NCBI GenBank assembly: GCA_023268715.1
Contig: JALRLV010000004.1
Span: 90,786-148,476, forward strand
Direction of reading: 5' to 3'
Length of the DNA: 57,691 nucleotides
From: Candidatus Thalassarchaeaceae archaeon
Lineage (GTDB): Archaea > Thermoplasmatota > Poseidoniia > Poseidoniales > Thalassarchaeaceae
Position 1 is the first letter of the stretch, and the number at the start of each line of letters is the position of its first letter. Under the pieces are notes generated by a model. It did not search any database. It saw nothing but the letters and a program-made list of their open reading frames with translations, and was not told the origin of the DNA. Made by a program: the position numbers and the translations under genes. Positions 16,901-25,468 of this stretch are shown here, piece after piece.

Positions 16901-17708
16901 TCCAGCATATCTGATTGGTGAATGGTTGAATCTAGGCGAGCCAGCGCCATACATGTTCCTGTTGATGATAATGTCCGTTGTCGCAGTAATCCTTGTTTGG
17001 ATTCTATTGAACAGAATCCTCTCCTCACCATGGGGTAGAATCTTGAAGGCAATCCGCGAGGATGAAGAGGTTGCACAACACCACGGTCACGATGTTCTAA
17101 CTCACAAGGCAGCGAGCCTCGCATTGGGTGCATCAATCGCTGCACTTGCTGGGGCATTCTGGGCTTGGAAACTAACCGGATTTGAACCGAGCTTCATGTC
17201 CCCGGCTCGCTCCACCTTCCTAGTATGGGCCGCTTTCATCATCGGAGGTACATCGAATAACCGAGGAATGGTAGTTGGAGCATTCATCATTGTTCTAATG
17301 GAATTCGTATTCAACGTACTAGTCGCAGGACAGGGTTCTGCAGACCTTCCACTACACACCACAGCCGCTCGGATTGATTCGTTCTTTGAGTGGTTAATCC
17401 TAAGTCCGTGGGAAGTAGCAAGCATCTTCTTGATTGCAGCATTTGTTGGATTTGCGATACGCTCGGAAAGGATTCTAGAATCCGGCTTAGCCGGTGTCGC
17501 AATCTTTTCATTTACAGCCGTCGCTCTTGGTCAGCGTTCAATCGATGAGTCATTCTTTGGCGGTGTGGTATCGGCTGACATGCTTTACTTCAAACTCTTC
17601 TTGATTGGCTGTTTGATGCTATTCTCATTGAAGTTCAACACTAAGGGTCTACTTCCAGAGGTGCCGGTTAGACCTGAGCGCCCCAAAGGAGGTGAGGCCG
17701 TTGAGTGA
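13959..17708 (+). CDS. Single-chain LivH-LivM branched-chain amino acid ABC permease
   Basis: A 1249-aa integral membrane protein combining both permease subunits of a HAAT-type importer. After ~100 residues with several hydrophobic helices, residues ~130-510 match LivH (YKVQRYGNFAQSELFMIG; TRLGRRMRAVADNPELAASSGIN; LGTIGSIPGAIVGSLVVG). Residues ~515-775 are an insert with two or three hydrophobic segments, an acidic loop and a basic coiled stretch, unlike either subunit. Residues ~780-1235 match LivM (SLNLHTGYTGMVNFG; YPTARLRTDYFAIVTISLGEI; ILKAIREDEEVAQHHG, the coupling helix to the ATPase). Normally LivH and LivM are separate ~300-400-aa proteins. Its end overlaps the start region of livG. 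Confidence 0.9.
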   Translation: MLHDARDKFSELPRGVRRIIFAVLLFVDANFLGTLNGYGSLNILDMLLGDALPNDMVWLIQLIESITAGFVVIKVLFDDVPSSPLRTLSLLLSPFFMVAVTFYSLDLLLQGLGASAGFTLDLVSITTGTLTWSSTYLAIAIGLTLTYKVQRYGNFAQSELFMIGMYLSMIMIWSDYFFPMTSLSTTKDGVLTWSVLIFTLIAAFILTGFAGIIIDRLVYKGFRKTQASPQVMMIASLGVALILRALTYMRFGAGRNMFEPEGDWRMPNLRWELPTTKMRFNLGERNLEEGRTYTQWTCEETIDETTGESVLTRIVSDTSKPAIELYDTTADCVTQATTNYAYYKGAVPVVMFSAVLLLMLLLNKTRLGRRMRAVADNPELAASSGINVERVHMTSAFLSAGISGMGGAIFALTLRFNPETAFTLLLPSFAIIVLGTIGSIPGAIVGSLVVGFVRALSSPVLIGIGLPLGRSNYSALDGVMPYIFLVAILMIMPEGIGDAYEKWKIDSLRKRKEYDPDKSDKITASLAILPTGIFGLHHWWRNRTDKMQNFSAFVIAAYAFHRFSDFVGRNSFANGCGDVCQNDEFVDSNLAVLTGRSDGTLLLEDSPLDDSDLLSQKSPPDGLTPAETDEWTANALSEMKESWLSQMNFEIDLVNFIVDLGDILWPWAFILLWIYSIYEGISILQGKYETQGSQNVTVKINEVISSISMRIRKLQNQILLRWSDFDRKHDQFVKHIRGRISQSSSGITAKVGTKAGNFYSNVLDKLPLGSDKDKQNLRNYGRESPIGSWLLFGLLMFILILFLAWLPIAESDDFRFKKVLQVSNVLLTLSIFILMSFSLNLHTGYTGMVNFGVIFFVAIGTITVGILTAPENLHGYDWAILPAVLIALLLAAAFGWALAYPTARLRTDYFAIVTISLGEIVRVLLAGEPLLRVGAVGNAIGISSYPLPFEDRWFCGSETSGPDTNWVSPDACRDDPNLTDTPAYLIGEWLNLGEPAPYMFLLMIMSVVAVILVWILLNRILSSPWGRILKAIREDEEVAQHHGHDVLTHKAASLALGASIAALAGAFWAWKLTGFEPSFMSPARSTFLVWAAFIIGGTSNNRGMVVGAFIIVLMEFVFNVLVAGQGSADLPLHTTAARIDSFFEWLILSPWEVASIFLIAAFVGFAIRSERILESGLAGVAIFSFTAVALGQRSIDESFFGGVVSADMLYFKLFLIGCLMLFSLKFNTKGLLPEVPVRPERPKGGEAVE

Positions 17709-18492
17709 ACCGGTACTGAGGGTCGAAAATCTCCGAAAAGAGTTCGGCGGACTAGTCGCTGTAAAGGACGTATCTTTCGAAGTGGGTCCTGGAGAATTTA
17801 TCGGATTAATTGGCCCTAACGGTTGTGGCAAATCTACCACATTCAATTGCATTAGTGGATTATTAGATCAGACCGCAGGAAGTATCGAGATTTTCGGTAA
17901 GGATGCTTCGAATATGCGGCCGGACGAAATCCAAAAGCTTGGATTTACCCGAACCTTCCAGCATACTCGTTTATGGAGACAAATGACTGTAATAGAGAAT
18001 CTACTGGTGCCTCCAAGAGACCAATTCAAGCCTAATCCATTTGCGTCCATTTTGCAATTATCGTCGTCTGCTGAGGAAGAACGTCTTGTTCGCGCGTATG
18101 ATGTCTTAGAGCAATTAGAAGTTCCACATATGGCTCATAACTTGGCGAGCGAGCTTTCAGGAGGCCAATCAAAACTAGTAGATATCGGGCGCTCGATGAT
18201 GGGCGACCCTAAGTTGCTACTACTCGATGAACCAGTGGCCGGTGTAGCGGGACCACTGGCGATGAAGATATTCAATAATCTACGACAAATCGTAGATGAA
18301 ACTGGAATCTCAGTTCTAATCATTGAACACAATATGGATTTCATCCTCCGGCAAGGAGTTGACAGAATCGTTGTCATGAATGAGGGAGAGGTTCTGATGG
18401 TCGGGACTCCTGACGAAGTTCGTAGCAACCGTGAGGTTATCGAAGCATACCTAGGTGCAGCAGGTGATGAGTCAGGAGGTGAGGAAGAATGA
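17701..18492 (+). CDS. livG: ABC transporter ATPase LivG
   Basis: A 263-aa ATPase powering the LivHM permease. Seen: Walker A GPNGCGKST, Q-loop in FTRTFQHTRLW, signature LSGGQSKLVDIGRSMM, Walker B LLLLDEPVAG, and H-loop IEHNM. The TTG at 17701 is taken as start because GGAGGTGA (17688-17695) lies five bases before it; a GTG at 17692 overlaps that ribosome binding site and is less likely. It overlaps the permease stop by eight bases. The signature has S-K rather than the usual Q/R-K after LSGGQ, a minor change. Confidence 0.93.
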   Translation: MSEPVLRVENLRKEFGGLVAVKDVSFEVGPGEFIGLIGPNGCGKSTTFNCISGLLDQTAGSIEIFGKDASNMRPDEIQKLGFTRTFQHTRLWRQMTVIENLLVPPRDQFKPNPFASILQLSSSAEEERLVRAYDVLEQLEVPHMAHNLASELSGGQSKLVDIGRSMMGDPKLLLLDEPVAGVAGPLAMKIFNNLRQIVDETGISVLIIEHNMDFILRQGVDRIVVMNEGEVLMVGTPDEVRSNREVIEAYLGAAGDESGGEEE

Positions 18493-19205
18493 GCGAAAAG
18501 GTTCTAGAAATCAATGGACTAAACTGTGGTTACGGCTCAGTTCAGATTCTATACGATATTGATTTGTACGTGGATAAAGGCGAATTCGTAACTATCATCG
18601 GTCCGAATGGTTGTGGTAAATCGACTCTCATCAAGACAATTTTTGGAATCGCCACTCATTATTCTGGAACAGTTCAACATGAGGGCGAAGAAGTATCAGG
18701 ATGGAGAACAGACCAGTTAGTCAACCGAGGTATTGCTTACGTCCCTCAGGTGAACAATGTATTCCCATCTTTGACTGTTCATGAGAATCTACAGATGGGC
18801 GGGAACAAATTGCCTTCCGCCATTCTCGCCGAGCGAATAGAGCGTGCACTCAACATGTTCCCTGACCTGCAACAACGTACCCACGACTTGGCGGCATCAC
18901 TTTCTGGTGGTGAGCGACAAATGCTGGCAATTTCACGTGCATTAATTTCCGATCCAACTTTCCTCCTACTCGATGAGCCTACAGCGGCACTTTCACCTCT
19001 TTACCAACAACAAATCATCGAGAGAATCGATGCCTTAAGAGAAGAGGGAATCACTGTACTAATCGTAGAGCAGAATGCTAGATTGAGCCTTGCTCGTTCT
19101 GACCGAGGTTACATTTTCGCCAGTGGTAAGGTAGTCCATACCGGAGATGCACAGCACATTCTCACTGATCCAGAAATCGGCGAGTACTTCCTCGGTTCTC
19201 ACTAA
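18489..19205 (+). CDS. livF: ABC transporter ATPase LivF
   Basis: A 238-aa ATPase, the usual partner of LivG. Seen: Walker A GPNGCGKST, Q-loop in AYVPQVNNVFPSLTV, signature LSGGERQMLAISRAL, Walker B FLLLDEPTAALSP and H-loop region ending VEQNARL, where the common His is Gln as is normal for LivF. It starts by an ATGA overlap with livG, the last gene of the operon. Its stop is inside the bidirectional hairpin at 19196-19219. Confidence 0.95.
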   Translation: MSEKVLEINGLNCGYGSVQILYDIDLYVDKGEFVTIIGPNGCGKSTLIKTIFGIATHYSGTVQHEGEEVSGWRTDQLVNRGIAYVPQVNNVFPSLTVHENLQMGGNKLPSAILAERIERALNMFPDLQQRTHDLAASLSGGERQMLAISRALISDPTFLLLDEPTAALSPLYQQQIIERIDALREEGITVLIVEQNARLSLARSDRGYIFASGKVVHTGDAQHILTDPEIGEYFLGSH

Positions 19206-19219
19206 TCTGTTAGTGAGAA
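19196..19219. terminator. Bidirectional hairpin containing both convergent stop codons
   Basis: TTCTCACTAA (19196-19205) pairs perfectly with TTAGTGAGAA (19210-19219) around the loop TCTG, ten base pairs. The TAA ending the left arm stops livF; the TTA starting the right arm is the complement of the TAA that stops the minus-strand hydrolase. The four-base loop is the whole intergenic space. Confidence 0.65.
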
Positions 19220-19821
19220 AGAACTCTCTGAACCGCTAGAGGAATAAAATACAGAGAATCTGTTAATCGATGTCCATCTTCGACTTCTATGATTTCTACT
19301 AGTTCATTGGAATCTGAAACCTTTCGTGATGAGTCTATTGGGACGATATCGTCTTGGTTTCCATGAAGGATTATTGTGCGATGGTGTAGATTTGGCCACG
19401 ACATCTCATCAGCTGATGTAATGAAATCCCAACCGAATTCAACCTCGTGTCCGAATCCATGATGGAAATATTGGCGAGAACCGGTATTTTCCCATTCATT
19501 CAAACCCTGTTCCCCAGCGATCGAACGAAAATTTTCAGCAAGCCCAAATGCAGGTGCGAGCAAAACCAATCTCAGATTACGCTCAGCAAATCTTTCCGAA
19601 GCATTGGCAATAGCCAGCCCCCCGTAGGATGAGCCCATTATGACGTCAATATCTTGATTCTTTGCGATAGCCTCAGCAATGACATCTGTTTGGTCTGAGA
19701 TAGTCCAACCATTATTACTCATCTCCGGGCATATTACTTCCCAACCAAGACTCTCCTTCATCCATGTCGGCTTAGATCCATTTGGACTACCTTCTAAACC
19801 ATGAGCAAAGAGAATTTTCAT
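19210..19821 (-). CDS. YqiA/YcfP-type alpha/beta-hydrolase
   Basis: A 203-aa small esterase-like protein. It begins MKILFAHGLEGSPNGSK, the oxyanion-loop HGLEG near the N-terminus being typical of the YqiA/UPF0227 group. The nucleophile elbow is GSSYGG, an acid is in HGNQDDIVP, and the His is in EDGHRL. The ATG at 19821 is chosen; longer in-frame starts (19830, 19851) would overlap the upstream PPC gene. No signal peptide, so it acts in the cytoplasm on an unknown ester or thioester. Confidence 0.8.
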   Translation of the reverse strand: MKILFAHGLEGSPNGSKPTWMKESLGWEVICPEMSNNGWTISDQTDVIAEAIAKNQDIDVIMGSSYGGLAIANASERFAERNLRLVLLAPAFGLAENFRSIAGEQGLNEWENTGSRQYFHHGFGHEVEFGWDFITSADEMSWPNLHHRTIILHGNQDDIVPIDSSRKVSDSNELVEIIEVEDGHRLTDSLYFIPLAVQRVLSH

Positions 19822-19843
19822 GCCGACCATCACTTGAGAAATT

Positions 19844-20272
19844 TCAGTCAAATTCTAGACCCAGTAATTCTGCATTAGCAAGAGGGCAACGAGTCATCAC
19901 TGCGTGTTCCATCACTCTGACATGTACTTCAGCAACAACATGAACTATCGACTCAAACATGTGCCCTGCATGTACATTATTTTCATCATCTGACCAACAA
20001 CAGTGGATATGGGTGAAAGCATCTCCATTCTCTGTTCGTGCAATATTGCCGGATAAACTGACCAGTTCTGATGGAGAATCCAATAATCTTCTCTTGTAAA
20101 TTCCTTCTTCATTCATGTAACCATATTGATTCTCACGCGTCCGGCCAATTCCGCTAGTAATAGCCGCCGCATCAAATCCAAGGTCATCAGCCAATTTCTT
20201 CAAAGAGGAGTGGATTTCTTCACCAGGGTCAATACGAACTAAGATATCACTTCCAGAGCGCGTATGTTCCAT
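19844..20272 (-). CDS. PPC/DUF296-domain protein
   Basis: A 142-aa single-domain member of the PPC (plants and prokaryotes conserved, DUF296) family. Seen: the N-terminal VRIDPGEEIHSSLKKLADD, the AAITSGIGR segment, GNIA and HIHCCWSD (metal-binding His region of the family) and the closing VMEHAVMTRC. PPC proteins form trimers; plant versions bind AT-rich DNA, bacterial and archaeal ones have no settled role. The ATG at 20272 fits the domain boundary better than 20311. It is divergent from the MCM gene and sits 22 bases before the hydrolase. Confidence 0.82.
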   Translation of the reverse strand: MEHTRSGSDILVRIDPGEEIHSSLKKLADDLGFDAAAITSGIGRTRENQYGYMNEEGIYKRRLLDSPSELVSLSGNIARTENGDAFTHIHCCWSDDENNVHAGHMFESIVHVVAEVHVRVMEHAVMTRCPLANAELLGLEFD

Positions 20273-20489
20273 GAAGGGGGGATCATGCAATGGTGCTTGA
20301 ACAAATCCCAAGGATGGTTTCCTTTGGGCTTTGGCAAACTGAAGAAATTCTTGCAGTGGAAGCGCTCAAGCCTTTATTTTGACGACGTGTTGCGGTCAAA
20401 ACTTCCAGTGGAAGCAGGGGGGTCCAGAAAACCATCCGCTTTGTTCATAGACTACGGATTTTCACTTCTGTTGCCCGGCGGTGAAAACA

Positions 20490-22649
20490 ATGACGATGGC
20501 AGCTCATGACTCTTCGGCAAGATGGAGAACATTCTTCACCGAGGCCAAAGAACAAGAGATTGTATTGCTGTTATCAAAGCAGTCTGAAAACGCTGTGCTT
20601 GATATCACATTCCACGAACTTCAGGCCTTCGACCCCGAGTTCGCAGAAGACGTTCTCAAAGATCCTAAGAGAATTATCACCAGTGGTCGAACAACCCTTA
20701 CTGAAATCTGCCGCGAACGTGGTGAAGATATCGATTGCCTCATTCGTGTTGGAGAACTGCCTAAGGATAGCCGACGAGATCTCAGAGATATGGGAAGCCG
20801 TGACATAGAGATGTTACGAAGCGCCGAAGTCATTTGTACGAAAATTAGTGAAATTAAGCCTAGAATTCATCGAGCTGTCTTCCAATGTGAGAATTGTGGG
20901 CACACAATAGAGATGATTCAAGAAAATGAAAGGGAATTGAAAGAACCTCTGAAGTGTCCCGATGAAACAGGATGTGGCGAATCAGCAGGCCGCGCTGGTG
21001 GGACTCGATTCAACCTCGTCATGAATGTCTCTCGAATGGTGAATAACCAATGGATTGAGGTCCAAGAAGTTCCTGAAAACGTGCCTAGCGGTGCTCAACC
21101 ATCTCGAGGACAGGTACTGGTTGAGGGCGACTTGGTAAACAAACATCTTCCTGGTCAAAGAGTTGTAATCAACGTCATACCCGTTGTCCATTCGGAGGTA
21201 AAGAGAAACAAAAAAACCCCTATGTTCGATATTATCTATCATCTAGTTAGCTCAGAACATGAGAGTACACCATTTACTGAAATCAAGATTTCCGATGAAG
21301 ATCGACAGGCCATTATTGACATCGGATCTAGGCCTGATTTACTACAATTGATGCAACGCTCTATCGCTCCTTCAGTTTATGCAACCGGAGTTGTACATTT
21401 CGTCAAGAGAAGTCTTGCTCTGCAACTATTTGGGGGAGTTTCGAGAGTGAATAAAGACGCCACCCGCTCTCGTGGTGATATCCATATTCTACTGATGGGA
21501 GACCCAGGTGTTGCGAAATCACAACTACTGAATTACATGTCCAAACTCTCACCTCGAGGTATGTTTGCTACCGGTGGTGGTGTGTCCGGCGCTGGTCTTA
21601 CTGCCGCCGCGGTAAGAGACGAATTCGGCGGCGGTGGAAGGTTCGCATTGGAAGCGGGTATTCTCCCACTCTCAGATAGAGGGATGGCTGCAATTGACGA
21701 ATTCGACAAAATCAGCGAAGAAGATAGGAGAACCATGCATCCAGCGATGGAGCAACAGCGGTTGGATGTCTCAAAGGGAGGCGTCAAAGCAACCCTAAAC
21801 ACTCGTTGTGCAGTACTTGCGGCAGCGAATCCAAAAGATGGTAGATTCACAAAGCGAGGAGCAAATGAAAGCGTCATGCATTCCTTCAATGAAACTGGTT
21901 TGCCCCCCCCTCTCGCATCAAGATTTGACATAATTTGGATGTTGCGAGACGAAGTAAGAGTGGATGACGACGAGAGAATCGCTAGACATATTCTGGAAGT
22001 AAGAACTCAGGGAATTAGTGAGACTAAGTTGGATGAAGCAATGGAGTTTGACCTTAGAGAAACAGAGGAGGGTGAAATCTTTGGAACTGGAGTTGATGGT
22101 TCAGAACACCTTACCATTGAGTTCCTGAGAAAGTATATCGCATACGCAAAGAGAAACATCAATCCAGACCTAAGCAACGATGCAAAGGCATTGATTCTGG
22201 AGTATTATACAAATGAGAGACAATCTTTCGGGCGAGATCAACAACAATACGCAGAGACAGAAGTAATTCCGATTACTCCTCGTGCCTTGGAGGCTCTAAT
22301 TCGCTTAACAGAGGCTCATGCGAGAATGCATCTTCGCGAAGTTGCCAGCGCCGATGATGCAAAGATGGCGCTAGCAATTTTCAGACACTGGAGAGAAGAA
22401 GCCGGAATTGAAGACGAGTCAGAATTAGCTTCCGGTGTATCAGTTAGCCAAAGAAATGCAGGCAATACTGTTAGGTCCATAATCCGAGATTTGTGCAGCG
22501 ATAAGGGCGTTGCAGAATTAACTGATATTCTCAATCGTAGTGAAACCCGTGGTGTAAACGAATACCAAGTTGAAGAGGTACTTTCGAGAATGTTGCAAGG
22601 CGGAGAATTATTCGAGATATCACATGAGCGCTATTCCTTCGCCCGTTGA
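20490..22649 (+). CDS. mcm: Replicative helicase MCM
   Basis: A 719-aa archaeal MCM, the hexameric 3'-5' helicase that unwinds DNA at the replication fork. Seen: an N-terminal helical domain, a zinc-binding insertion (CENC ... CPDETGC, ~125-160), the OB-fold region, Walker A GDPGVAKS (~338-345), the beta-hairpin region, Walker B LSDRGMAAIDEFDK, sensor AANP, and arginine finger in LASRFD. The last ~70 residues look like the winged helix. The ATG at 20490 is chosen with the GGCGGTGA site just upstream; a GTG at 20481 is in frame. gatE follows after four bases. Confidence 0.96.
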   Translation: MTMAAHDSSARWRTFFTEAKEQEIVLLLSKQSENAVLDITFHELQAFDPEFAEDVLKDPKRIITSGRTTLTEICRERGEDIDCLIRVGELPKDSRRDLRDMGSRDIEMLRSAEVICTKISEIKPRIHRAVFQCENCGHTIEMIQENERELKEPLKCPDETGCGESAGRAGGTRFNLVMNVSRMVNNQWIEVQEVPENVPSGAQPSRGQVLVEGDLVNKHLPGQRVVINVIPVVHSEVKRNKKTPMFDIIYHLVSSEHESTPFTEIKISDEDRQAIIDIGSRPDLLQLMQRSIAPSVYATGVVHFVKRSLALQLFGGVSRVNKDATRSRGDIHILLMGDPGVAKSQLLNYMSKLSPRGMFATGGGVSGAGLTAAAVRDEFGGGGRFALEAGILPLSDRGMAAIDEFDKISEEDRRTMHPAMEQQRLDVSKGGVKATLNTRCAVLAAANPKDGRFTKRGANESVMHSFNETGLPPPLASRFDIIWMLRDEVRVDDDERIARHILEVRTQGISETKLDEAMEFDLRETEEGEIFGTGVDGSEHLTIEFLRKYIAYAKRNINPDLSNDAKALILEYYTNERQSFGRDQQQYAETEVIPITPRALEALIRLTEAHARMHLREVASADDAKMALAIFRHWREEAGIEDESELASGVSVSQRNAGNTVRSIIRDLCSDKGVAELTDILNRSETRGVNEYQVEEVLSRMLQGGELFEISHERYSFAR

Positions 22650-22653
22650 GCCT

Positions 22654-24795
22654 ATGAGCGATGACTATCCGCTGGAGATTGTGAGCACAAGCGAGCCGCA
22701 CGGAGAGGTTGCCAAAGCCTCTGAGTTAGACCCCTCAGGTCTTGGCTTCATGTGTGGTTTAGAAATTCATCAGCAATTGAACACCGGTAAGTTACATTCA
22801 CGGATGCCAAGTACTCTTTATGAAATGGGAATTGAAGAGATTCCCAGCGCATGGAAGCGCGAGGGAAGGAGGCTTAGAGCGGCTGAGGGAGAAGGCGGAA
22901 AAGTCGATGTCGCCGCTCGCTTCGAAGCACGTAGAAATCGTTCATTCGTATACGTTCAGTCTCCAAATTCCGGCTTAATCGAGTTGGATGAAGCGCCTCC
23001 ATTATCTCATGATGATTCAGCGGTCAAAGCGGCCTTAACAATCAGCGCGATGATGAATGCAAAACCTGTACCATTTCTTCAAGCGATGCGAAAAACAGTG
23101 GTCGATGGCTCGAATACAAGCGGTTTTCAGCGTACCACCTTAATCGCTACAGATGGAAAGATAGCAACTCCCTCTGGAGAAGTGGGCGTCGATGTTATTT
23201 GCCTAGAGGAAGACTCTGCTAGAAAACTCGACACACAATCTATCGATTCTGGCGAGATTGTGATTTACACACTGGACAGGCTTGGAGTTCCGTTAGTTGA
23301 GATTGCAACTGCTCCTGAAGTTCAAACACCTGAACATGCAAAGGAAACAGCCCTTGCTCTCGGCACCTTGCTAAGGGATACACGAATGGTTCGTCGTGGA
23401 CTTGGTTCAATCCGGCAAGACCTGAATGTCAGTATTGCCTGTGGCGATCGAGTCGAAATCAAAGGTTGTCAGGATTTGGATTGGATACCACGAATCATCC
23501 GACTAGAAATGGCGCGCCAGTTGCATATGTATCGGCTCGCAAATCAATTGAGAGACGAGGCCGGTCTTCCACCACTTCCCTCCGACCGTAGAGACGATCA
23601 AATTCCGATTGAGAATCGAGTCGCAAAGGCTGTAGAGAATAGAATTCCAATGAGAATTCATGATGTCACTTCAATTTTCGATGATTGCACTTCAACAATG
23701 GTGGAGCGCGCCCTTACCAAGGGCTCGCTAGTAAAGGCAACAATTCTACCCGGATTTGCGGGAAAGATAGGCACGAAAGAGATGGATGAGGAAGGTTCTC
23801 AGTTACCAAGACTTGGAAGAGAATTAGCAAGTGCGGCAAAATTAGCAGGTGTCGCCGGTATCTTCCACTCGGACGAACTACCTGCCTATGGCATAGAACA
23901 GAATCTAGTAGATTTAGTCAAGTCAAATCTAGAGCTTAATGAAAACGATGCTTTCGTAATATGTGTTGCACCAGAATGGCAAGCGGACTTAGCAATCGAA
24001 TCAGTAATCAAAAGAGCCCGACAGTCGTATCATCGAATTCCTCAGGAAGTTCGAAATGTCGTAATACGTAAGGGGGCGCCAGAGGATGGAACAACAACTG
24101 CAATGAGGCCGCTTCCTGGTGGCGCTCGAATGTATCCAGAAACCGATATCCCAGTAGTCAATCTCGATGAGGCACGATGGTCTTCGATAAAGGCCGACCT
24201 TCCACTTAATCGAGTCCAAAGAATAGAGCGCCTTAGCTCATACAATATTTCAGATAATCAAGTAGAGGCATTGATTGGTGCCGAATTAGATGATATCTTG
24301 GTAATCTCCGTCGAAGGAGATCCTAGTGGAACTCCAGGAATCCCCGCTAAAGCGATGGCATCAGCCCTTCTAGACAACACCCGTCAAGATATTACAGAGG
24401 GAACAAAATACACAGCAGATACTCTCCCAATGCCAATCCTCACACTCGCAATTCACGCCTGTGAGGAAGGTATCATCACACGTGAGGGTCTGGTGCCAAT
24501 GGCGCGCAGTCTACTGAAAGAAGGGCCTAAACCTACAGAAGAAGAATTTCCTAATCGCCTCAAATGGTTCAGTGAAAAAGCAGAGTCAGATGGCTATACG
24601 CCCGCGGATTCATCTGTGGTGGAAGACGCCGTCGAGCTAATTTTAGCAGACCGTGCTGACTTCGTAGCCGAAAGGGGACTGGGCGCAATTGGGCCACTAA
24701 TGGGGATGGTTATGGGTAAGCTAGGTGGGGCGGCTGATGGCAAAGTTGTTAGTGAAATTTTGAAACAAAAAATCAGCGAAATTATCGACAACTAA
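22654..24795 (+). CDS. gatE: Glutamyl-tRNA(Gln) amidotransferase subunit E
   Basis: A 713-aa subunit of the archaeal GatDE enzyme, which turns Glu-tRNA(Gln) into Gln-tRNA(Gln). Seen: GLEIHQQLNTGKLHSRMPS, the kinase-like FVYVQSPNSGLIELDEAPP, GFQRTTLIATDG, the ICLEEDSARK motif, GVPLVEIATAP and SIRQDLNVSI, then the AspRS-like insertion (~300-480) specific to GatE, and the C-terminal YqeY-like tail. The ATG at 22654 is four bases after the MCM stop; earlier in-frame starts overlap mcm. The partner gatD is not in the window. Confidence 0.95.
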   Translation: MSDDYPLEIVSTSEPHGEVAKASELDPSGLGFMCGLEIHQQLNTGKLHSRMPSTLYEMGIEEIPSAWKREGRRLRAAEGEGGKVDVAARFEARRNRSFVYVQSPNSGLIELDEAPPLSHDDSAVKAALTISAMMNAKPVPFLQAMRKTVVDGSNTSGFQRTTLIATDGKIATPSGEVGVDVICLEEDSARKLDTQSIDSGEIVIYTLDRLGVPLVEIATAPEVQTPEHAKETALALGTLLRDTRMVRRGLGSIRQDLNVSIACGDRVEIKGCQDLDWIPRIIRLEMARQLHMYRLANQLRDEAGLPPLPSDRRDDQIPIENRVAKAVENRIPMRIHDVTSIFDDCTSTMVERALTKGSLVKATILPGFAGKIGTKEMDEEGSQLPRLGRELASAAKLAGVAGIFHSDELPAYGIEQNLVDLVKSNLELNENDAFVICVAPEWQADLAIESVIKRARQSYHRIPQEVRNVVIRKGAPEDGTTTAMRPLPGGARMYPETDIPVVNLDEARWSSIKADLPLNRVQRIERLSSYNISDNQVEALIGAELDDILVISVEGDPSGTPGIPAKAMASALLDNTRQDITEGTKYTADTLPMPILTLAIHACEEGIITREGLVPMARSLLKEGPKPTEEEFPNRLKWFSEKAESDGYTPADSSVVEDAVELILADRADFVAERGLGAIGPLMGMVMGKLGGAADGKVVSEILKQKISEIIDN

Positions 24796-24857
24796 TATTT
24801 TATTTGTAACAGATTATCAACTAACTTCATACACTGAATTTTTTTCGCGAGAATTCC

Positions 24858-25409
24858 ATGTCAGATAGCCTCAAGCCCCTATCAGTTCTAGCGGTTATTG
24901 TATTGATTCTTCTTGCTCCAACAATTAGAGATGCGTTGAGAGAAGAGGCAGCGACTTATGTCAACGATAGCGAGTCCTCTCATGACGGTCTTCCTGAATC
25001 TTGGAATAACGCCCAAGTTCTGTGTGTTCTATACCCTGCAGATAGCCCTCATTCAAAGTTCAATAATGGGGTAACTATGGTTGAGACAGATGGAACAACT
25101 TTAGGAGTTAATGTAGATTTTAACGGAACAGGTGCTTGTGTCGGTGGTTTCGAAGGATATACGGAAGGGATGCCATTCTTTCTCAATTCAACCAATGTAA
25201 CCGGCGGCGATCTTGAGGTTGCATACGACGTTAGTGAATGGGGCTCTTACGTCCACACTATAGGTGGTCTGAACGCAAATGAGTTGACCGGAAACTTCAG
25301 TGGAGCATATTGGGAACTGCTTCACAATGGAGAAATTTCCATGGTTGGTATTGATGATTTAATCATGTCAGAGGGGGATGTAATTCTTTGGCAAATCGCA
25401 ACTTGGTGA
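24858..25409 (+). CDS. Membrane-anchored DUF4430-like protein
   Basis: A 183-aa protein with one N-terminal hydrophobic helix (~7-22), so it is either secreted or anchored facing outward. The last ~45 residues (NFSGAYWELLHNGE...VGIDDLIMSEGDVILW) match the pattern of DUF4430, the transcobalamin C-terminal-like domain. Several N-X-S/T sequons and two cysteines lie in the middle. It is followed by an ECF-type S component; in bacteria DUF4430 proteins and such S components are often neighbours and linked to cobalamin. A role in capturing a vitamin is therefore plausible but unproven. Confidence 0.6.
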   Translation: MSDSLKPLSVLAVIVLILLAPTIRDALREEAATYVNDSESSHDGLPESWNNAQVLCVLYPADSPHSKFNNGVTMVETDGTTLGVNVDFNGTGACVGGFEGYTEGMPFFLNSTNVTGGDLEVAYDVSEWGSYVHTIGGLNANELTGNFSGAYWELLHNGEISMVGIDDLIMSEGDVILWQIATW

Positions 25410-25468
25410 GATAGTATACTCAGCAACCATCAAATGCGGCTTAACGTCCACAAGAACGGGGTTCAGCC

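Noticed and set aside
20273-20489. Possible replication origin next to mcm
   Set aside because: No repeated origin-recognition-box-like elements or AT-rich unwinding region could be made out; proximity to mcm alone is not enough.
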